Assembly: GCF_008329585.1 (NCBI RefSeq)
Contig: NZ_NPKP01000007.1
Coordinates: forward strand, 298,726 to 362,725
Source of the DNA: Mycolicibacterium sp. P9-22
Lineage (GTDB): Bacteria; Actinomycetota; Actinomycetes; Mycobacteriales; Mycobacteriaceae
DNA: 64,000 nt
Direction of reading: 5' to 3'
Part shown: one piece after another, positions 58,910 through 64,000 of the stretch
Numbering within the stretch: position 1 is the first letter of the stretch
Layout: every line of letters begins with the position of its first letter
The notes under the pieces: model-generated
What the model was told of the DNA's origin: nothing
What the model saw: only the letters and a program-made list of their open reading frames with translations
Database searches by the model: none
Position numbers and translations under genes: made by a program

Positions 58910-59740
58910 ATGCCTTCAGTCCTGGTGACCGGCGCGGGCCGGGGTATCGGCCGCACCATCGCCGAACAGCTGGCCGCCCACGGCTGGGATGTCATCGCCG
59001 GCGTGCGCAGCGAGGCCGACGGCGCGGCACTGACAGCCGTTGACCCGCAGCGTATTTCCGCAATCATCCTCGATGTGACCGACGACGCGCAGATCGACGC
59101 ACTCGAGGAGGAACTGCCCGCACAGCTGGACGCGGTCGTGAACAACGCGGGCATTGTGATGGCCGGACCGATGGAAACCCTGACCAGCGAGCAGTGGCGC
59201 AAACAGCTGGACGTGAACGTTGTCGGCCAACTCGCGGTGACCCGGGCCGTGCTGCCACGGCTCCGGGCCTCCCACGGCAGGGTGCTGTTCATCTCGAGCG
59301 TGAACGGGCGGATGTCCACTCCGTTGATCGGGGCGTACGCGGCGTCGAAGTTCGCGCTGGAGGCGGCCGCCGACGCCCTCCGAATGGAGCTGACGCCGTG
59401 GCGGATTCCGGTGGTGCTGATCGAACCGGCGCAGACCGACACCGATATGTGGCGGACCGCCGGCACCATGGTCGACGATGTCGAGGCCGCGCTGACACCC
59501 GCCGAGCGTGACCTCTACGGCCGACATGTGACCGGAATGCGCAAATCCGTGCCGATCTCGCAAAGGATGGCGGTGGCACCGGAGAAGGTATCCGACGTGG
59601 TACGGGCGGCGCTGACGGCCAAGCGTCCGCGCGCCCGCTACGTTGTCGGCGTCGGACCCCGCCTTCAGGTGTCGTTGATGACGAACCTGCCTGCGCGCGT
59701 GCGGGACCGGGTGTTGCGGACGGTCATGCGCCAGCCCTGA
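58910..59740 (+). CDS. SDR-family oxidoreductase
   Basis: A 276-residue classical SDR. TGAGRGIG (residues 7-14), NNAGIVMAG, ISSVNGRMSTP, YAASKFALE and EPAQTDTDMW are in place. It resembles 17-beta-hydroxysteroid dehydrogenase/retinol dehydrogenase-like enzymes (RDH8/SDR-9C type). Ten bases after the DUF1275 gene. Substrate unknown. Confidence 0.92.
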   Translation: MPSVLVTGAGRGIGRTIAEQLAAHGWDVIAGVRSEADGAALTAVDPQRISAIILDVTDDAQIDALEEELPAQLDAVVNNAGIVMAGPMETLTSEQWRKQLDVNVVGQLAVTRAVLPRLRASHGRVLFISSVNGRMSTPLIGAYAASKFALEAAADALRMELTPWRIPVVLIEPAQTDTDMWRTAGTMVDDVEAALTPAERDLYGRHVTGMRKSVPISQRMAVAPEKVSDVVRAALTAKRPRARYVVGVGPRLQVSLMTNLPARVRDRVLRTVMRQP

Positions 59741-59843
59741 TCGACGCCTCCGAAAATTACCACCCAAAACCCTCGGTACTGCGATCTTGAATGTTAAGTT
59801 TCCGCTGAGAACTGCATGGCGCAGCGGGGGAGGTGCGGGGTTG

Positions 59844-62288
59844 ATGGCTGGAAAACACCGGCAGGTGGCTGAGCGGACCAGGCGGGTCGCAGTGGTCACG
59901 GCAGCGACGGCCACGGCCACGGCGTTGACCGTCGGAGCGGCAGCGCCGACTCCGATGCCCCGCCCGGAAGAGCATTACCTGCGCGTGGTCGAGCAGCCGG
60001 TCGACCTGAGCGCGGCCGTCAGCCCGTTCGGCCCACCCGGCAGCCTGACCGACGTCACCGGCGGCGCGGGGCAAACCGCCTACAACTCATTCCAGGAATT
60101 CATCGCGGCCTACGAGCGCGCGCTGGCCGGGGTCAACCTGGCCGGCGGTTTCGGCCTGAACATCGAGGACCTGCTCAGCGAGATCCCGACGGCGTTCCTC
60201 GACGACATCCTGGGCGCGATCCCGATCGATCTGGGCTCGGTCCTGTCACCGATCCTGGGCGGTCTCGTCACCCCGCTGCTGATCAATATCCTCGACCTGC
60301 TGAACATCACGGATGCGCAGGGCAACATCACCTTGTCGGCCGTCCTGGGCTTGGTCGGACTGGACCTGTCGGATCCGCTGAACCTGGCGGGGCTGAACAT
60401 TCCCGGTATCAACATCATCACGCCGGGTGAGCCGTTCCTGCTGCTGAAAATGCTGTCCGGGCTCGATCTGGGCTGGACACCGGGCACTGCGAACGCCGTG
60501 GCCGACGCCATCAACCAGACGCCGTATCTGGACATCGGCGTCGAGAAGCTGCTGGATGCCGTCCTCGATCTGGCGGGCGACGCCGTGGGTAACGTCCCAC
60601 TGCTCGGCCCCCTGCTCGACGCCGTGCTCGATGGAATCGCCGGAATCAATCTGCCGGACCTCAACGTGATGGAGGTGCGCATCCCGATCGTCATCGGGTC
60701 GGGATTCGGCGCGATGGCAGCAGGATCGGCGTACCAGCAGGTCCTGGACGATCTGAAAAACCAGCCTCGACTGGGGGCCAACGGCGGCGGTCCGCTGGGA
60801 AGCCTCACCTTGCTGCCGATGATCCTGGCCAACAATGTCGGTCGCGCCAACGGCGGCATGCTGGCCCGGTTCTACCCGTTGTTCGACCTGCTCGGCATCG
60901 ACATGATCACCCCCGATGTCCAGGCCACCAACTTCGGAACCGGAATCCCGGTGCTGGGCACCGGAATTGAGCTCGGTGCGGCGAACCTGGTCCCCATCAA
61001 GGTGGACGCCACGGTCCAGTACCAGCCCTACTCGGACTTCGCGGCCTGGCCCAATCCGTTCACGTTGTTCAACAACCTGCTGGCCGGCACCATCGGCGCG
61101 TCCTACATCCTGCGCGGTGTCGAGTTGGACAGCGCGCTGGATCAGATCCTCGGTGAGGTCGGCGAGACTGTCAGGGATGCACTGGATCTCGGCAATCCGC
61201 TGAACATCAACGTCTACCTGACACTGGCCACCAGCACCCTGCCGTTACTGGAGCCGCTATACCTGGCCGGCGATCTGCTGAACATGGTGAGCTTCGGGAC
61301 GCTGGGAACTCTCCCGATTCGGTTGGCCAACGCGCTCGCGCCGGCCATGACAAGTCTGGTGAACCTGGGCTATACCGACGTGGTGCGCAATCCGGACGGC
61401 ACCTACACCCGGACGCTGGACGACCCCGACACCGCGACGCCGTTCATGTCCTTCCCGGATGTCGACTGGGGCCGGGCCATCAACGATGTGCTGACCTCGC
61501 TGGCGAACGGATTCCACAAGGAGTTCGTCAGCGGCAACCCGACCGCCGCCCCGCCCAACGTGCTGGAGAACCTCGGCAAGCTGATCCAGACCCTCACCCG
61601 CGGACTGAATCTGGGTGGTATCACCGCCGGACTGCAGGACGGCATCGACGATCTGGTGGCCGGCCTCACCGGCCAGTCGAGTCGCCAATCGCCCAATGCG
61701 GCACGTACATTGGCCGCTGCGGCGGGCGACCTTCCGGACCCGGATGCGAAGCTGGTCACCCTGTCGGTCGATCCCGACGGCGACGTCCCGACCGGCAAGC
61801 ATGCCGCCAATCCGAGCGCCGAGATCCCCGAGGACTCCGGGCTGGCACCCAAGCACGCGGCCCCGGAGACAGACGAAGCCGAGGAGACCCAGAAGGCGCC
61901 TACTGAGGCCGAAATCCCTGCCGAGACTGAAAGTCCCGCCGAGGCCCCGGCTGAGCCCGAGACGCCCGCTGAGGCCGAGACCCCCGCCGAGACGCCCGCT
62001 GAGGTCGAGGCCGAGATCCCGGTCGAGGCCGAACCCACAGCGGAGGCCCCGGTGGTGAAGAAGCCGACGGTCAAGAAGAACCCGCTGGAGAACGTGGTGC
62101 GTGACATCACCAACGCGCTGAACCCCAAGAAGAAGAAGCCGGCGGCGACCACGACCGAGGCCACCGAGTCTGACGCGAAGAAGTCCGAGACCTCGGAGAC
62201 CAAGAAGTTGGAGACCGACAAGTCCGAGACCAAGAAGTCGGACACCAAGAAGTCCGAGACCAAGAAGGCGGACAAAGAAGCCGCCTAA
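59844..62288 (+). CDS. Large exported protein with low-complexity C-terminus
   Basis: An 814-residue protein. The N-terminus has a basic stretch and a hydrophobic signal (VVTAATATATALTVGAAAP). Residues 60-600 are Gly/Leu/Asn/Asp-rich without Cys, with repeated VLDLAGDAVGN, ANAVADAIN and NPLNI-type segments, resembling PE-PPE-domain-like mycobacterial exported proteins. Then come about 60 residues of Pro/Glu/Ala repeats (PAETESPAEAPAEPETPAEAE) and a Lys/Glu/Ser tail of near-heptad KKSETKK units. ATG 59844 follows a GGGGGAGG ribosome site. No enzyme motif recognised; a cell-envelope role is likely. Confidence 0.75.
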   Translation: MAGKHRQVAERTRRVAVVTAATATATALTVGAAAPTPMPRPEEHYLRVVEQPVDLSAAVSPFGPPGSLTDVTGGAGQTAYNSFQEFIAAYERALAGVNLAGGFGLNIEDLLSEIPTAFLDDILGAIPIDLGSVLSPILGGLVTPLLINILDLLNITDAQGNITLSAVLGLVGLDLSDPLNLAGLNIPGINIITPGEPFLLLKMLSGLDLGWTPGTANAVADAINQTPYLDIGVEKLLDAVLDLAGDAVGNVPLLGPLLDAVLDGIAGINLPDLNVMEVRIPIVIGSGFGAMAAGSAYQQVLDDLKNQPRLGANGGGPLGSLTLLPMILANNVGRANGGMLARFYPLFDLLGIDMITPDVQATNFGTGIPVLGTGIELGAANLVPIKVDATVQYQPYSDFAAWPNPFTLFNNLLAGTIGASYILRGVELDSALDQILGEVGETVRDALDLGNPLNINVYLTLATSTLPLLEPLYLAGDLLNMVSFGTLGTLPIRLANALAPAMTSLVNLGYTDVVRNPDGTYTRTLDDPDTATPFMSFPDVDWGRAINDVLTSLANGFHKEFVSGNPTAAPPNVLENLGKLIQTLTRGLNLGGITAGLQDGIDDLVAGLTGQSSRQSPNAARTLAAAAGDLPDPDAKLVTLSVDPDGDVPTGKHAANPSAEIPEDSGLAPKHAAPETDEAEETQKAPTEAEIPAETESPAEAPAEPETPAEAETPAETPAEVEAEIPVEAEPTAEAPVVKKPTVKKNPLENVVRDITNALNPKKKKPAATTTEATESDAKKSETSETKKLETDKSETKKSDTKKSETKKADKEAA

Positions 62289-62357
62289 TTGCCTGCAGCA
62301 CAGGCCGCCGGTCGTTTCTGGCCCAAGTGCCGGCGTGTTGCGCCGAGGATTCGTGGT

Positions 62358-62394
62358 AGCGGGTCCGGCGGCGTGATCTGCCGCCGGACCCGCT
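62358..62394. terminator. Bidirectional terminator hairpin
   Basis: AGCGGGTCCGGCGGC (62358-62372) and GCCGCCGGACCCGCT (62380-62394) are a perfect 15-bp inverted repeat with a 7-base loop. It lies between two convergent gene ends (62288 and 62442). No long T-run follows, which is common for mycobacterial terminators. Confidence 0.75.
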
Positions 62395-62441
62395 GCGTGG
62401 GCGGTTTCTCTGTGGAGTTGTCAAGGTGCCGTGAGGTTCGG

Positions 62442-63746
62442 TTATGCGGCGGTGGGTAGGTCGGTCATGGTGCGGCGTGCGTGGGAGCGCAGATGTTGCG
62501 GTTCTGTCCCGGCGGGGTCATGCGGTGGGATGAACCAGGGGTGCCGGTCGGGACCGAGGTAGACCTGCCAGCCGCCGTGGTGGATGGCGGTGTGGTGGCG
62601 TCGGCACAGCAGCACGCCGTTGTCGATGCTGGTCGTTCCGTCGCTGCCCCACGGGATGATGTGGTGGGCGTCGCACCAGGACACCGGCCGACCGCAGCCA
62701 GGGTGTGCGCAGCCACCATCACGTACCGCCAACCCTTTTCGGATCGCGGGTGTGAACAGTCGCTCGCTGCGTCCCACGTCCAGCGGTGCCCCGTTGCCGT
62801 CGACGATGACCGTCGCGAGGGTGCTGTCGCAGGTGATGAGGTCAGCGGTGACGGCGCTGATGGGCCCGGTGAAACCGAGGGTGTCCACAAGTCCAGGTGG
62901 CCGGATGAGGGTGACGTGCGGGAGCACCCCACCGCTCATCGGGCGGTGTGAGTGCGACAGGTAGGTCCGCACCAGCTGTCCGAGGGCGTCTGAGCGGCGC
63001 TTACCGACCGGTCGAGGATCCGGGGACCCGTCCGGCAGCGGGATGGGGCAGCACAGCGGGTCCAGCGCGGTGAGCAGTTCTTCGCCGGTGAGTGCATCGA
63101 GATCCAGGCTGGCTACAACTCGGCCCTCATCGTTTTGCACGAGGGTCATGTCGTTGAGGTCGGTGTTTTCGGCGACCGGAACCGTGCCATCCTCCACCGG
63201 CTGTGTGGCGGCTTTGTCGATGGCGATCGCGCGGGCCTTCTGGGCCACCTGCGATGGGGTGGTCTGGGTCATCAGCTTCGTGACCACTTTTGCCCGGTCC
63301 TCCTCGGACAACGGGACCCTGTTGTTGATGTGGGTGACGCCTTTACCGACGGCGTCGGCGAACTCGATACCGACCCCACCGAACCGCTGGGCCCGGGTCA
63401 ACGCCGGCAGCGTGTGCGCAGCCCGGCCGACCCGCGCCATCCGGTGCGCCGCACCCGGCGCCACACCACAGCTGGTGAGCAGGTCAGCGCCTGAGCGCAG
63501 GTGCTTTCGGGCCGGAATCCCGAGCCGCTCGGCGGCCGCAACCGCTTGGGAGATCACATGATCCAACAGATTGCGGGCGGTGACCGCGGCCACCAACACC
63601 GCGAGCAGGGCCGGTTCATCGAGGACCCTGCGGGGACAGTCCAGCAGATCAAACAGCCTGTGGTCGGCATCCAGCTCGGGTGGGGGTGCCGGGGCGAGGT
63701 CATCGATGAGCGCATCAATGAACGTGTCGAGATGGGTGGCGTCCAT
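62442..63746 (-). CDS. DUF222 / HNH endonuclease domain protein (13E12 type), second copy
   Basis: A 434-residue protein: DUF222 region (residues 10-300; LARTRAQRFGGVGIEFADAVGKG-type segments, read as PALTRAQRFGG in this copy) and a C-terminal HNH nuclease (CAHPGCGRPVSWCDAHHIIPWGSDG...NGVLLCRRHHTAIHH). Only distantly related to the copy at 35198-36499, so not a recent duplication. ATG 63746 is preferred; an in-frame TTG at 63776 extends it. It lies beside the repeats at the right window edge. Confidence 0.9.
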   Translation of the reverse strand: MDATHLDTFIDALIDDLAPAPPPELDADHRLFDLLDCPRRVLDEPALLAVLVAAVTARNLLDHVISQAVAAAERLGIPARKHLRSGADLLTSCGVAPGAAHRMARVGRAAHTLPALTRAQRFGGVGIEFADAVGKGVTHINNRVPLSEEDRAKVVTKLMTQTTPSQVAQKARAIAIDKAATQPVEDGTVPVAENTDLNDMTLVQNDEGRVVASLDLDALTGEELLTALDPLCCPIPLPDGSPDPRPVGKRRSDALGQLVRTYLSHSHRPMSGGVLPHVTLIRPPGLVDTLGFTGPISAVTADLITCDSTLATVIVDGNGAPLDVGRSERLFTPAIRKGLAVRDGGCAHPGCGRPVSWCDAHHIIPWGSDGTTSIDNGVLLCRRHHTAIHHGGWQVYLGPDRHPWFIPPHDPAGTEPQHLRSHARRTMTDLPTAA

Positions 63747-63883
63747 AGGGATACCAACTTCCACAGAAGGTGCCAACGGGCACGATCAGTCAATACGGTC
63801 CGACCAGTCCCGCGGGACCATCGAACCTCTCGGCGACCGGAGTCGCGGTCTGAAGCTCACCGTGTAGCAATCGGTGTTATGTC

Positions 63884-63960
63884 TCAAGACATCGGTGACA
63901 GTTCTGCATCAAGACATCGGTGACACTTCGAGGGGTCTTGGTGGTGACACTTCTGCACCG
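63884..63960. repeat. Short repeats, possibly the end of an insertion sequence
   Basis: TCAAGACATCGGTGACA occurs twice (63884-63900 and 63909-63925), and GGTGACAcTTCTGCA recurs a third time near 63943-63957. Sequences reading TGTCACCGATGTCTTGA on the other strand resemble terminal repeats of IS481-like elements as I recall them. The window ends 40 bases later, so any transposase lies outside it. Confidence 0.4.
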
Positions 63961-64000
63961 AAGCTGCGGGGGTGGCTGTCAATGAACCCATCGATCCTCG

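Noticed and set aside
1..64000. tRNA genes, rRNA genes or a CRISPR array
   Set aside because: No cloverleaf-like gene, ribosomal RNA segment or regularly spaced repeat array was seen by eye; the only tandem repeats are those at 11764, 48303 and 63884.

Overview
The window is chromosomal DNA of a mycobacterium, most likely a fast-growing Mycolicibacterium-type species. The reasons are high-GC coding sequence, GTG and TTG starts, leaderless promoters, a complete mce1 locus (mce1R, fadD5, yrbE1A-B, mce1A-F, mam1A-D), a mycobacterial SAM-dependent methyltransferase, a PtpB-like phosphatase and two DUF222/HNH (13E12-type) genes. Gene order recalls M. tuberculosis Rv0146-Rv0178 (methyltransferase, aldehyde dehydrogenase, SDR, quinone reductase, ptpB, fadE2, transhydrogenase, adhE1, thioesterase, SRPBCC protein, mce1R, fadD5, mce1). 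Accessory blocks interrupt that backbone. The comparison is from memory, not from an alignment.

Layout. 1-10 kb: methyltransferase, dehydrogenases, HAD protein, PtpB-like phosphatase with FadE2-like acyl-CoA dehydrogenase, MFS exporter with a LysR regulator. 10-14.6 kb: an alpha/beta hydrolase, then a scar in which a truncated hydrolase and a truncated TetR gene abut, 68-bp tandem repeats made from the 3' end of an acyl-CoA dehydrogenase gene, that gene and its divergent TetR, and an EamA transporter. 14.6-20.3 kb: pntB and pntA, a CorA-type channel, and small membrane or zinc-ribbon proteins. 20.4-23.1 kb: a sulfonate/taurine-type ABC operon led by a leaderless 13-residue peptide ending in four cysteines, whose Cys codons form one arm of a hairpin (a cysteine attenuator). 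23.1-32 kb: TetR/SDR pairs with palindromic operators, an unrecognised 36-residue protein with its own terminator, a DesA3-type desaturase with its reductase, a DoxX protein, an ECF41-type sigma factor and an acyl-CoA dehydrogenase. 32-39.5 kb: a TctCBA transporter and a GntR/enolase-superfamily dehydratase module separated by a DUF222/HNH gene. 39.5-42.7 kb: thioesterase, a zinc alcohol dehydrogenase lacking its Rossmann core, an MBL-fold hydrolase and an SRPBCC protein. 42.7-58.2 kb: the mce1 locus. 58-64 kb: DUF1275 protein, SDR, a large exported low-complexity protein, a second DUF222/HNH gene, and short repeats at the right edge.

The mce1 products should form one envelope lipid importer: YrbE1A/B as permeases, Mce1A-F as the periplasmic substrate conduit, Mam1A-D as accessory proteins and FadD5 as the acyl-CoA ligase, under Mce1R. 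The most unusual regulatory features are the polycysteine leader (20389-20460), a two-copy MIRU-like repeat encoding a 44-residue peptide whose start and stop codons overlap the mce1A stop and the mce1B start (48303-48437), and an internal promoter, operator and short ORF ahead of yrbE1A. No tRNA, rRNA or CRISPR array was recognised.
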